A DNA stretch of 64,000 nt from Kaistia granuli DSM 23481 (GTDB lineage: Bacteria > Pseudomonadota > Alphaproteobacteria > Rhizobiales > Kaistiaceae): NCBI RefSeq assembly GCF_000380505.1, contig NZ_AQYH01000001.1:124001-188000 (forward strand), read 5' to 3'. How positions within the stretch are numbered: position 1 is the first letter of the stretch; each line of letters opens with the position of its first letter. Below the pieces are notes generated by a model that was given only the letters and a program-made list of their open reading frames with translations, did not search any database and was not told the origin of the DNA. The position numbers and the translations under genes were made by a program. Of this stretch, positions 14,362 to 22,933 are shown piece by piece.

Positions 14362-15468
14362 ATGCGTTACCGTGTTACCATCGACCGGTCCTGGGACGCC
14401 GCCCTGCCACGCTGGCAGGCGCTTCTCGACGGCCCGGTTTTCTCGCCCTTCCAGGGTGCCTCCTGGTTGTCGCACTGGTATCAGCGCTTCGGCGTCCGTC
14501 CGGATATCGAGCCGCTGCTGGTGCATGTCGCCGACCAGAACGGCGTCGATGTGATGGCGCTGCCGCTGATCCTGCGGCGCGACCGTCTGCGCGTGATCGA
14601 ATTCGCCGATCTCGGCATCACGGACTACAACGCGCCGCTGCTCGGCCCTTTGGCGCCGATGGACGAGGCCGGTTCGCGGGCGCTCTGGCGCGCCATTCGC
14701 GCCGCCCTGCCGGCCGCTGACCTGTTCGAATTCACCAAGGTGGTGCGCGCGATCGGCGAACGGCCCAATCCGATCGTGCTGGCGCTCGGCGGCGAGGTGT
14801 CGAACCTGTTCGGCAACTATCTCCGGATCGACACGGATTACGAAGGCTGGCTGCGCAGCCTTTCCAAGGAAAACCGCAAGGAGCTCGGCCGCTTCTGGCG
14901 CGTCTTCACGCGCGACGAGCGGGCAACCTTCGTCCTCGCCGAGACACCCGCCATGGTCGAGACCATCTATGCCGGATTGACCGCCCAGCAGAGCGAACGG
15001 ATCGCGTCGCTCGGCCTGCCCTATCTGCTGGACGAGCCCGACTATGACGCGTTCTATCGGGCGCTGGTCCTCGATGGACTGCAGGACGGATCGGCCCGCC
15101 TCACCGCCCTGATGGCCGGCGACGAACTGGTGGCGGGGCTCTACGGCGTCGCCAAGGGCGATCATTATTCGATGGTGCGCATCAGCACGGCAGGGGGGGC
15201 CTGGGCCAATTGCTCGCCCGGCCGCCTTGTCATTGAGCGGACGATGGAGGCGCTCTATCGCCAGGGCTTCCGCACCTTCGATTTCACCATCGGCGATTAC
15301 GGCCACAAGCGCAGCTTCGAGGTCGACAACATCCCGCTGGTCAACATCTATGAAGGCGCGTCCTGGCGGGCCTGGCCGACGATCGGCTATGAGGGCGCAA
15401 AGGCGTTCGTGAAGCGGCATCCCGGGCTGGAGCGTCTGGCGCGCCGCGTCCTGCGCCGCGCCGCCTAG
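14362..15468 (+). CDS. GNAT/FemAB-like acetyltransferase of the CelD/BioF2 type
   Basis: 368 residues, ATG 14362. The PFQGASWLSHWYQRFG opening, the YEGWLRSLSKENRKELGRFWR helix, and the C-terminal block AGDELVAGLYGVAKGDHYSMVRISTAGG...SPGRLVIERTMEALYRQGFRTFDFTIGDYGHK are the hallmarks of the CelD/BioF2-like family, which has two GNAT folds. Members occur in polysaccharide loci and are thought to acylate sugars or polymer precursors in the cytoplasm; the exact acceptor is unknown. It follows the cupin-like gene closely and ends 10 bp from the convergent flippase gene. Confidence 0.83.
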   Translation: MRYRVTIDRSWDAALPRWQALLDGPVFSPFQGASWLSHWYQRFGVRPDIEPLLVHVADQNGVDVMALPLILRRDRLRVIEFADLGITDYNAPLLGPLAPMDEAGSRALWRAIRAALPAADLFEFTKVVRAIGERPNPIVLALGGEVSNLFGNYLRIDTDYEGWLRSLSKENRKELGRFWRVFTRDERATFVLAETPAMVETIYAGLTAQQSERIASLGLPYLLDEPDYDAFYRALVLDGLQDGSARLTALMAGDELVAGLYGVAKGDHYSMVRISTAGGAWANCSPGRLVIERTMEALYRQGFRTFDFTIGDYGHKRSFEVDNIPLVNIYEGASWRAWPTIGYEGAKAFVKRHPGLERLARRVLRRAA

Positions 15469-15478
15469 TCTGGCCGGA

Positions 15479-16927
15479 TCAGGCGGAAGCCTGGGCCCGG
15501 CGGCTTAGCCGGCGCTCCAGAATGCCGCGCGCCTCGCCGCGATAGCCGATGGTGATAGCCGCCGCATAGACGACCATGCCCAACAGGATGGTGAGGACCA
15601 GCCCGGTGGCGCTACTGGCGACCGGGATGACGGCGAGGCCCAGCGCCATAGCGGCCGTCGCCGCTGCTACCTTGGCGATGTCGCGGAGCGGCAGCCGGAA
15701 ATCGAGCTTCCCCATTGCGAGATAGAGGCTAACGATCGCCGCCAGCGTCGAGCCGATCGCCGTGCCGATCACGGCGCCGACGGGACCGTGGAGCAGCAGG
15801 CCCGCCGCCGTCAGCCCCACTGCGGCGACGATCTCGACGACGTCGACGATGCCGGCATAGCGGAGCCGCTTTTCCAGGACGAAGATCTGGTCGCTGACAT
15901 GCACGTGGAAGAAGCGGATGGCGGCAGCCAGCGCCGACAGGCCGAGAATGGCCTTGGTCATCTCGCGATAGGGCTCGGCGATCAGCAGGTCGGTGGCCGG
16001 AGCGCTGATCATGGCGATGCCGACGACGGTCGGCGCCATCACGCCGATCAGAAGTGCCGCATTGGTGGAGAGCTGTCGCAGCGCTTCCTCGCGCTTGCCC
16101 TCGTTCAGCAGCCGGGCGGCGATCGGGAAGGCGGCGGCGGCCACCAGCATGGCGCCGAACGAGGCGCAGCGCCGCCCCAGCCCCCAGCCGACGGCGAGCA
16201 GGCCGAAGACGGCGGCGCCGGAGACATGGCTGACGACATAGCGGAAATTGTTCTCCGCGATCCAGCCAAGGCCGTAGAGAATCAGCATCGGTCCGCCGAA
16301 GGCGAAGGCCGCCTTCAGGATGGCAGTATCGATCCGGCGCGGCAGCAGGGCAATGCCGATCATCGGCGCGGCGACGAGATTGGCAATCATCTGGGCCACG
16401 CCGTAGGCGAGAATTAGCGCCTCGCTGGTCGGCCGCCACCAGGTCAGCAGGGCCAGGCCGATGCCGAAGCCGAGGATGGGGCCGAGGATCTGCAGCATCG
16501 TATAGGCGAGGATGTTCGACTGCGCCCGCGCGCGCTCCGAATAATGGGTGTTGATGCCGCGGGTGGCGAAGAAGAACGCGATCACCGCCACGGTCTGCCA
16601 GGTCAGATGGGTGACGTCGATGATGGCGATCGTGGCGACCGCGGCGACGAGGCTGATCGGCAGCGACACCCAGATAATGGCGGATTCCGTGTGCAGGAAG
16701 GCGCTGCGCTCCGCTCGGCCGCGCTCGAACGGCATGAAGCGCAGCGCGTAGACGGAGAACCAGGACAGCGCGATCAGATAGGCGAATTCCTGCGTCGCCG
16801 TGATCAGCATGTAGGAGCCCATTTCCGCCGGCGGTAGGAAATAGGTCCACACCACCATCGAAAGCAGCTGGAACGCCGGCGACAGCAATTGCGCCGGCAG
16901 GTAGCGGATCGTCTGGCGGATCAGCAT
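15479..16927 (-). CDS. Wzx-type polysaccharide flippase (MATE/MVF superfamily)
   Basis: 482 residues with about 12-14 hydrophobic membrane segments, starting RQTIRYLPAQLLSPAFQLLSMVVWTYFL and including a typical helix pair near ALSWFSVYALRF. This is the pattern of oligosaccharide flippases that move undecaprenyl-linked repeat units across the inner membrane. Its start lies inside the end of the upstream polymerase gene (7-bp overlap, 16921-16927), so it is the third gene of a tight minus-strand operon: acyltransferase, polymerase, flippase. Some members of this superfamily act on lipid II instead; the context supports a surface polysaccharide here. Confidence 0.85.
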   Translation of the reverse strand: MLIRQTIRYLPAQLLSPAFQLLSMVVWTYFLPPAEMGSYMLITATQEFAYLIALSWFSVYALRFMPFERGRAERSAFLHTESAIIWVSLPISLVAAVATIAIIDVTHLTWQTVAVIAFFFATRGINTHYSERARAQSNILAYTMLQILGPILGFGIGLALLTWWRPTSEALILAYGVAQMIANLVAAPMIGIALLPRRIDTAILKAAFAFGGPMLILYGLGWIAENNFRYVVSHVSGAAVFGLLAVGWGLGRRCASFGAMLVAAAAFPIAARLLNEGKREEALRQLSTNAALLIGVMAPTVVGIAMISAPATDLLIAEPYREMTKAILGLSALAAAIRFFHVHVSDQIFVLEKRLRYAGIVDVVEIVAAVGLTAAGLLLHGPVGAVIGTAIGSTLAAIVSLYLAMGKLDFRLPLRDIAKVAAATAAMALGLAVIPVASSATGLVLTILLGMVVYAAAITIGYRGEARGILERRLSRRAQASA

Positions 16928-18219
16928 GCGGTGGGTCCGGCTGCCGGCTTCGGGATGAAGCGGGGGTCGAGCAGGATCAGGATCATCGCCATGACCAGGG
17001 CGAAGTCGATGGTCTTGTTGGCGATGCCGGTCGAGGTCGAGGACACGAGGAAATAATAGCCGAGCGGCAGCAGCGCGGCGCTGCCGACCGAGCGGACGAT
17101 CTCGGCGGTGAAGGCGATCAGGCCGGCGAAGAACAGCACCGTCGTCACGATGCCGTAATAGGCGAAGAAGGCGACCACGAAGCTCTCAATGCCGATGCCG
17201 AGGTCGAGCCGGCGCTGGTTCGAGGCGATGTGGGCGAGGTCCGGCGCGAAGAAGACGTCGCGCAGCGCCATGCCGTCGAAGATCGAGAACATGGCGACGC
17301 GGGTGGCGGCGCTGCCGGAATCATCCTCGAAGCGACCGATGAAGCTGTCGAGAACGCCGCCCTGGACGAGTAGCGAGCCGATGGTCGCCACCACCGTCAG
17401 GATCACGATGATGACGAGCGCGTCGCGTCGCCGAAACGGCCGCCCGGCGAGGATCTTCACGATGCCGAAGCCGGCGCGGCTGGCGAGCAGCCCGAGCAGG
17501 ACGAGGGTGGCGGCGCGGCCGCCGAAGGCCACCATTGCTCCGAGATTGTAGAGCAGCAGGAAGGCGCGGATCGGCACGTCGAAGCGTCGTCCGCCCGGCC
17601 CGGTCAGGATCAGCAGGTAGATGCCGGTCGAGAGCGCGTTGACGAGCGGATGGCCGAGCAGCGCCGTGGCCCGCCAGTCATAGGTGACGTGGACGCCGCC
17701 TTCATAGTTCGGCGTCAGACGCCAGGGCGTGAAATATTCGAGATAGCCGATCGTCGAATTCAGCAGGAAGAACAGGTGCAGGCCAATCAGCAGCCGTTCG
17801 GCCAGAGGCGCCCGCAGCGCCGAGATCGAGACGAACAGCGCCAGCGGCAGCACGAAGGTGTCGACCACGGCCGAGATCGGCAGCTTCTGGACAACGGCCG
17901 TCTGGAAGGTCAGGAGCAGGATGGCAAGGGCGAAGATGAGCGTGCCCGGCCGCTTGGCCGCCAGCGTCGCCAGCAGCCGTCCGGGACCGATCGCGATCGC
18001 CCAGACGCCGAGAGCCGCCAGCGCCAGGAAGGTGGCGGGGTGGAATTTGGTCAGGGCCGAACCGCCGGGCGAGCCATAGGGAATGCCGGCGGCTTCCAGC
18101 ACCTTGGACGAGACGAAGAAGAGCACGATCAGGCAGAGCACGGTGAGCGCGCTGGCGAGGCCGACCGGCCGGGTGATCCGGATCGGCCGGCGGGCCGGGG
18201 CTGCGTGGGTCAGGCTCAT
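16921..18219 (-). CDS. O-antigen ligase/polymerase (Wzy/WaaL-like) membrane protein
   Basis: 432 residues with roughly ten to twelve predicted membrane helices. A long periplasmic loop in the middle holds YLEYFTPWRLTPNYEGGVHVTYDWRATALLGHPLVNA, with the HPLVNA motif found in Wzy/WaaL-type proteins, and Arg-rich turns (FGGRAATLVLLGLLASR) typical of these polymerases. It would join polysaccharide repeat units in the periplasm or ligate them to a lipid. It overlaps the acyltransferase gene by 4 bp and the flippase gene by 7 bp, which fixes the operon order. Polymerase is more likely than ligase given the copolymerase nearby. Confidence 0.82.
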   Translation of the reverse strand: MSLTHAAPARRPIRITRPVGLASALTVLCLIVLFFVSSKVLEAAGIPYGSPGGSALTKFHPATFLALAALGVWAIAIGPGRLLATLAAKRPGTLIFALAILLLTFQTAVVQKLPISAVVDTFVLPLALFVSISALRAPLAERLLIGLHLFFLLNSTIGYLEYFTPWRLTPNYEGGVHVTYDWRATALLGHPLVNALSTGIYLLILTGPGGRRFDVPIRAFLLLYNLGAMVAFGGRAATLVLLGLLASRAGFGIVKILAGRPFRRRDALVIIVILTVVATIGSLLVQGGVLDSFIGRFEDDSGSAATRVAMFSIFDGMALRDVFFAPDLAHIASNQRRLDLGIGIESFVVAFFAYYGIVTTVLFFAGLIAFTAEIVRSVGSAALLPLGYYFLVSSTSTGIANKTIDFALVMAMILILLDPRFIPKPAAGPTAC

Positions 18220-19295
18220 GACATCACCGCGTGGCCATTTTCACTCTCCGCGCCCGTCGCGGTCGGTGGCCGCTTCGGCCGGCTGATGCCGAGGAACAGC
18301 AGCGCCGTCCAGCGCCAGCGGATCAGCACCTGGTGGACAACGATCGGCAGGAACAGGCCGGCGACGAGCGCCGACACGAAGAACACGCCGCTCGTGATGC
18401 CTGGGAATATGACCCCGAGCGATCTCCTGAGTGCGGCCGTGAAGAAGACGTGGAAGAGATAGATCGAATAGGAGTAGGCGCCGATGAATTCGAGCGGCCG
18501 CCATTCGATCCGCGACAGATAGAGGAACAGGCAGGCGCTCACGCCGAACAACAGGCCGAGTGCCGATTGCCGGTCGAAATTGAGCTGGTTGAAGCCCTCA
18601 TATTGCGCCAGGTCGAGCACGAACAGGATGGCGACCACCGCTCCGAACAGCAGGACGAGCGGCACCCGGCGGGCTGGCACGGCGCGGATCTCGCGCTCCG
18701 CCGACCAGACGCGCAGCAATTGGCCGAGCAGGAAGAAGGGCAGCAGATAGAACGCCGAGCTGATGGCGAGGACGTCGGGCTCGAACACCGGCGCGGCAAT
18801 GAACACGGCGCAGGCGAGCGGGAACAGCGCCGTCATGAAGATGCGCGTCTGGCGGCCGGCGATATGGCAGCCGACGAGCACGCCGATCATGATCAGCAGC
18901 GTTGCCTGCAAGTACCAGTAATGCTGGTAGGGCAGCACGTAGATCTGCCAGATCGGTCCGTCAAAACCGCCGTTGATCAGGCCGAAGCAGAGATAGAACA
19001 GCGTCGAGACGACGACGAGCGGAATGCCGAGCCGGCGCAGCTTCTTGCCGATCGCTGTTGCGAGACCGGCCCGGTCGGCGACGATGGCCGAGAACACGTA
19101 GCCGGACAGGAACGAGAACAGCGGCATGCGGATGTGGATGAACAGCTCGGTGAAGAGCCGCCAATTGTCATGCGCGTCGATGTGCATGCCATGCGCGGGA
19201 TCATTGCCGATGACGTGGTAGGCGACCAGCAGGACGCAGGCCATTCCGCGCAAGGTCTCGAGATGCTTGTCTTTTCGCGCGGGACTTGTCGCCAT
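18216..19295 (-). CDS. Acyltransferase family 3 membrane protein
   Basis: 359 residues from ATG 19295 (GTG 19328 would add 11 residues of unlikely sequence). It opens KDKHLETLRGMACVLLVAYHVIGNDP, the R-G-x-A and His of family 3 acyltransferases (OafA/ExoZ/NodX type), followed by about ten membrane helices and FSFLSGYVFSAIVADR near residue 80. Such proteins O-acetylate or O-succinylate sugars of exported polysaccharides. First gene of the minus-strand acyltransferase-polymerase-flippase operon, divergent from the copolymerase gene across 346 bp. Confidence 0.9.
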   Translation of the reverse strand: MATSPARKDKHLETLRGMACVLLVAYHVIGNDPAHGMHIDAHDNWRLFTELFIHIRMPLFSFLSGYVFSAIVADRAGLATAIGKKLRRLGIPLVVVSTLFYLCFGLINGGFDGPIWQIYVLPYQHYWYLQATLLIMIGVLVGCHIAGRQTRIFMTALFPLACAVFIAAPVFEPDVLAISSAFYLLPFFLLGQLLRVWSAEREIRAVPARRVPLVLLFGAVVAILFVLDLAQYEGFNQLNFDRQSALGLLFGVSACLFLYLSRIEWRPLEFIGAYSYSIYLFHVFFTAALRRSLGVIFPGITSGVFFVSALVAGLFLPIVVHQVLIRWRWTALLFLGISRPKRPPTATGAESENGHAVMS

Positions 19296-19641
19296 GCCAC
19301 TCAACTCGCTCGGTCGCACACAGCACACGCATGCGCGCGGCAGCTATAGAGCCATTTCGGCTGCAGCGTGCCAGTTTTTGACGACAGTGTTAATCAATTC
19401 ATTCCGACAGGTAATGAATACAGAAAGTCCGGAATGCGACGAGAATTGCACCGTGATGCTGATGGATTAACGAAGCATCTCTATCCGGAAGTCATGCCGG
19501 GTGTTCTCTAGATTTTCAGTTTACGCGTGATCATTATCGTTTACATATCCTTAATCTGGCGGGCACCATAGTCCTTGGTGCCGGGTGGGCGGACCGGCCG
19601 TTTTCGAGTCATGCGCATCACGATCTCGTCCATGGAAGACA
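19296..19641. promoter_or_regulatory. AT-richer divergent intergenic region of the polysaccharide locus
   Basis: 346 bp between the acyltransferase and copolymerase genes, clearly richer in A+T than its surroundings, especially about 19376-19560. It should hold promoters for both polysaccharide transcription units. A perfect 7-bp-arm hairpin, GGCACCA/TGGTGCC, lies at 19562-19582 just upstream of the copolymerase start. A reading frame of 67 codons inside it has no support and was not called. Confidence 0.5.
19562..19582 (+). promoter_or_regulatory. Hairpin in copolymerase leader
   Basis: Inverted repeat GGCACCA, 7-base loop, TGGTGCC, about 60 bases before the copolymerase ATG. No T-run follows, so it is not a Rho-independent terminator in the plus direction. 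It could be an operator or a leader stem-loop. Function not shown. Confidence 0.4.
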
Positions 19642-21852
19642 ATGGCGGCCAGGGCCAATTTTTCGATCACGCGACCACCGGAAACGGTTGCCGAGCGTGG
19701 GGCGGCGTTTGATCCGGGCTCGGATCAGATCGACCTCTCCGCCCTGTTCGCGCTGCTGCTCCGGCAATGGCTGCTGATCCTGTTGACGCTCGCGCTGTTC
19801 CTCGGCGCGGCCTTCGCCTATGTCACCTTCGCCGACAGGGTCTATCAGGCGACGACGCGCGTCCTGCTCGATCCGCGCGACAAGCAGCTCGTCGGTCCCG
19901 AGGTGGTCCGACCGACCCAGGGCGTCGATCTCTCCTGGATCGAGACGCAGGTCGATCTCGTCACTGCCTCGGCGACCCTTCGCAAGGTGGTCGACAGCGA
20001 GAACCTGATCAACGATCCCGAATTCGGCGGCGGCGAGGGGGCCGACCTCGAAACGGTCCTGAATTCCCTCGCCAAGCATGTGCGCGCCGAGCGCGCCGCC
20101 GAGACCTATGTCATCGACGTCATCGTCTCCTCGACCTCGGCCGAAAAGGCGGCGCTGCTGTCGAACGCCGTCGCCGAGGCCTTCGTCGTCAGCCAGACGG
20201 AAGCGAAGCAGAACGCCGCGCGGCAGGCCAACCTGCTGATCGCGCGCCAGGTCGACGATCTGCAGGCGAAATCGCGCCAGGCCGACGAACGGCTCGAAGC
20301 CTATCGCAAGAAATTCGGCTTCGTGCAGGTCGACGGCCGCCCTGTCGACGAGCAGACGCTCCGCCAGCTGAACGAGGCCAATGTCACGGCGCGGCTGCGG
20401 GCCGATGAAGCCTCGGCCCGCTTGGCGCAGCTCGATTCGATCGCGCGCACCAGCGGCGGCGATCTCGCCTCCGCCCTGTCGACGATCGATTCGCCCGTTC
20501 TGGCCCGCCTGAAGCTCGACTATGCCGCCGCGCTGCGCCAGCAGACCGAGCTCGCCGAGACGCTCGGCGGCCGTCATCCGCGCATGCAGACGGCGGCGGC
20601 CGACGTGGCCCGCAGCCGCAGCCTGATCACGCAGGAGCTGGATGCCCTGGCGGCGAAGGCGCGCGTCGAGGCGGATCTGGCCAAGTCGCAGGTCGCCAGC
20701 ACGGCCACGGCGCTGGCCGCCGCGACCAACAAGGTGAACGACACCAGCGATGCCAGCGTGGCGCTGCGCGAGCTTGAGGGCGAGGCGGCGATTCGCCGGG
20801 ACGCCTATCGCGCCTTCGTCGCGCGCGCCCAGGAAACCGGCTTGCAGGAGAACCTCCAGGTCTCCGATGCCCGCATCATCAGCCCGGCGCAGATCCCGCT
20901 CTATCCGTCCTCGCCGAAGAAGAAGATCATTCTGGGCCTGGCCGGTATTGGCGGGCTTGGCGTCGGCATCGCCCTGGCGCTCTATCGCGGCCGCTCGCGC
21001 CTGCTCGTCCCGCCGCGGCAGGTGGCGCCGGTCGAACCCCTGTTTGGGCCGATCACCGAGCCGGCCCCCGTGACCGTCGCCGCCGCGCCTGCCGATGATG
21101 GGCCGGTCGATCATGCAGCCAGGCTGGCCCCCGCCGCCACGTCGATCGCGTCGCGGGCCGGAGACATCCTCGCGGAGATCGCCGTTCCAGGCTCGCTGGC
21201 GAGTGGCGAAGTGCTGACCGAGACCGTCGCCGGCGCGCGGATCAGCAATGTTGCCCACGCCGCGCAGGCCGAGTTCCGGGCGCTCGCCGCGAAGCTCACC
21301 CCGCCGGCCGAGACGGAGGGGCCCGCCGTCCACATCCTGTTCGGCACGGCCGCCAGCGGCGCCATCGCCTCGGTCGCCTATGGCCTCGCCCGCGCCATGG
21401 CGGAGGGTGCGGTCGAGACCCTGCTGATCGACGCCAATACCGGCGCGGCGACGACCGGCACGGCGCTGATCGGCGAGGATGCACCTGGCATTCTCGACGT
21501 CACGCTCAGCGACATGGATCCGGCGGCGATCGGCACAAGGCTGAAGGATGCCTCGATCGTGCTGCTGCCGGCGGCGAGCGCGCAGCGGCGGCACGAGATC
21601 GGCGATCACGGCGACCGGCTGGTCCAGACCATCCACGACGTGGCCGACGGCTTCGAGCGGGTGGTGGTGGATCTCGGGCCGTCCTGCCCGCCGGCGCTTT
21701 TCAATGCGCTCTTGGCGATCGCCGACGATGCCGTCATGGTGGTCGATGCCGAAGAGGCGGGGACGGACGCGATCGTCGCCGCCTATGGCGATCTGCGCGA
21801 ACTGGTGCCGGAACTGCGCGGCATGGTAGCGGTGCGGGCGACTTCCTCCTAG
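19642..21852 (+). CDS. Wzz/GNVR-type polysaccharide copolymerase with degenerate BY-kinase-like domain
   Basis: 736 residues from ATG 19642, preceded by GGAAG. Inner-membrane chain-length regulator: TM1 at about 41-62 (QWLLILLTLALFLGAAFAYV), a long coiled-coil periplasmic region, a proline-rich PAQIPLYPSSPKKK motif and TM2 at about 428-450. After it comes a cytoplasmic P-loop-type domain (about 555-730) resembling Wzc/ExoP tyrosine kinases: HILFGTAASGAIASVAYGLARAMA in the Walker A place, LLIDANTG in the Walker A' place and RVVVDLGP in the Walker B place. The Walker A Gly-Lys-Thr is missing (GTAASGAIAS), and no Tyr cluster is seen at the C-terminus, so it is probably not an active kinase. Confidence 0.85.
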   Translation: MAARANFSITRPPETVAERGAAFDPGSDQIDLSALFALLLRQWLLILLTLALFLGAAFAYVTFADRVYQATTRVLLDPRDKQLVGPEVVRPTQGVDLSWIETQVDLVTASATLRKVVDSENLINDPEFGGGEGADLETVLNSLAKHVRAERAAETYVIDVIVSSTSAEKAALLSNAVAEAFVVSQTEAKQNAARQANLLIARQVDDLQAKSRQADERLEAYRKKFGFVQVDGRPVDEQTLRQLNEANVTARLRADEASARLAQLDSIARTSGGDLASALSTIDSPVLARLKLDYAAALRQQTELAETLGGRHPRMQTAAADVARSRSLITQELDALAAKARVEADLAKSQVASTATALAAATNKVNDTSDASVALRELEGEAAIRRDAYRAFVARAQETGLQENLQVSDARIISPAQIPLYPSSPKKKIILGLAGIGGLGVGIALALYRGRSRLLVPPRQVAPVEPLFGPITEPAPVTVAAAPADDGPVDHAARLAPAATSIASRAGDILAEIAVPGSLASGEVLTETVAGARISNVAHAAQAEFRALAAKLTPPAETEGPAVHILFGTAASGAIASVAYGLARAMAEGAVETLLIDANTGAATTGTALIGEDAPGILDVTLSDMDPAAIGTRLKDASIVLLPAASAQRRHEIGDHGDRLVQTIHDVADGFERVVVDLGPSCPPALFNALLAIADDAVMVVDAEEAGTDAIVAAYGDLRELVPELRGMVAVRATSS

Positions 21853-21874
21853 AGACCGCAGCGAAGGCCTGACC

Positions 21875-22933
21875 ATGGCGCGTCCATCTGTGCTCATCAT
21901 CGACGAAAGCCATCTCGGCCGCCATGTGACGGGGCTGGAGCGGATCACGCTCGAGCTGTTTTCGGCCAAGGCGCTGGCGCCGCTATCGGTCGAGCGCGTG
22001 CGGGCCTCGGGCATTCGCGGCATGATCACCGCGCAGACGGTGCGGCTGCCGTGGCGGCTGGCGCTTAACCGCCGCGCCCTGGCGCTCTGCCCTGGCTTTC
22101 CGCCCTCGATCCCGCTGTCGCATTTCGGCAATCGGGTCATCCCCTATATCCATGACACCTTCCTCCTGACCCGGCCGCAGGACCTGAACTGGCGCGCTCG
22201 CCGCTACATGGTCCCGGCCTTCGCCTTTGCGCTCAAGCGGCTGCCCTGGCTGCTGGTCAATTCCGAAACGACGCGCGGCGAGCTCGCCGGCTTCGCCCGC
22301 CCTGATGCCGAGATCTCGCTCTACCGGCCGCATGTCCGCGATGTCTTCGGCATTGCCGGGCAGGCGTCCCGGCCGCGCCATTGGGCGCCCGGCGAGACGC
22401 TGCGGCTGATCGCCATCGGCACGGTGGAGCCGCGCAAGAACCTGCGCGCCGCGGCGGCGATCGTTGACGCGCTGCAGGCGGGCGGCCTCGACGCGCATCT
22501 CGATGTCGTCGGCCGGCTCGGCTGGGGCGACGAAGCGGAGGCGCTGCGGGCGTCGCCCCATGTGACCCTGCACGGCTATCAGGAGCCGGATCGTGTCCGC
22601 GCCCTGATCGGCGCCGCCCACGCGCTGATCTCGACCTCGCATGACGAGGGCCTCGGCCTGACGCCGCTCGAGGTCCAGCATGGCGGCCTCGGCGCCATCG
22701 CTTCCGACATCAAGGTGTTCCGCGAGGCGCTTGGTCCCTCCGGCTGGATGATCGATCCGGCCGACCCGGTGGCGAGCGCCGCCATCATCCGCGAGCGGCT
22801 GGCGCAGCCGGACGCGCTGGTCGCCGCCGCCGCCCAGGCGAAGGCCAATCTCGAGCGTTGGAACGCCGCCGCCGACCGGGACCATGCGGTGCTGATCGAC
22901 CGCCTCGGCGCCCGGCTGGCATCGCTGCGCTAG
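21875..22933 (+). CDS. Glycosyltransferase family 4-like (GT-B) protein
   Basis: 352 residues, ATG 21875 after GAAGG. A GT-B glycosyltransferase of the group 1 type: LIAIGTVEPRKNLRAAAAIVDAL marks the start of the nucleotide-sugar-binding domain, and ALISTSHDEGLGLTPLEVQHGGLGAIASDI matches the E(x7)E region of GT4 enzymes. Probably adds a sugar to the lipid-linked exopolysaccharide repeat unit at the inner face of the membrane. It follows the copolymerase gene by 22 bp. Its stop overlaps that of the convergent GH10 gene (CTAG, 22930-22933). Donor and acceptor cannot be assigned. Confidence 0.85.
   Translation: MARPSVLIIDESHLGRHVTGLERITLELFSAKALAPLSVERVRASGIRGMITAQTVRLPWRLALNRRALALCPGFPPSIPLSHFGNRVIPYIHDTFLLTRPQDLNWRARRYMVPAFAFALKRLPWLLVNSETTRGELAGFARPDAEISLYRPHVRDVFGIAGQASRPRHWAPGETLRLIAIGTVEPRKNLRAAAAIVDALQAGGLDAHLDVVGRLGWGDEAEALRASPHVTLHGYQEPDRVRALIGAAHALISTSHDEGLGLTPLEVQHGGLGAIASDIKVFREALGPSGWMIDPADPVASAAIIRERLAQPDALVAAAAQAKANLERWNAAADRDHAVLIDRLGARLASLR

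Noticed and set aside
19267-19470. Possible 67-residue gene in the gap before the copolymerase
   Set aside because: No ribosome site, no recognisable fold, and it overlaps the acyltransferase start.
19618-22140. Minus-strand open frame of 840 codons across the copolymerase gene
   Set aside because: Antisense to a well-supported Wzz/GNVR protein; composition is Arg-rich shadow sequence.
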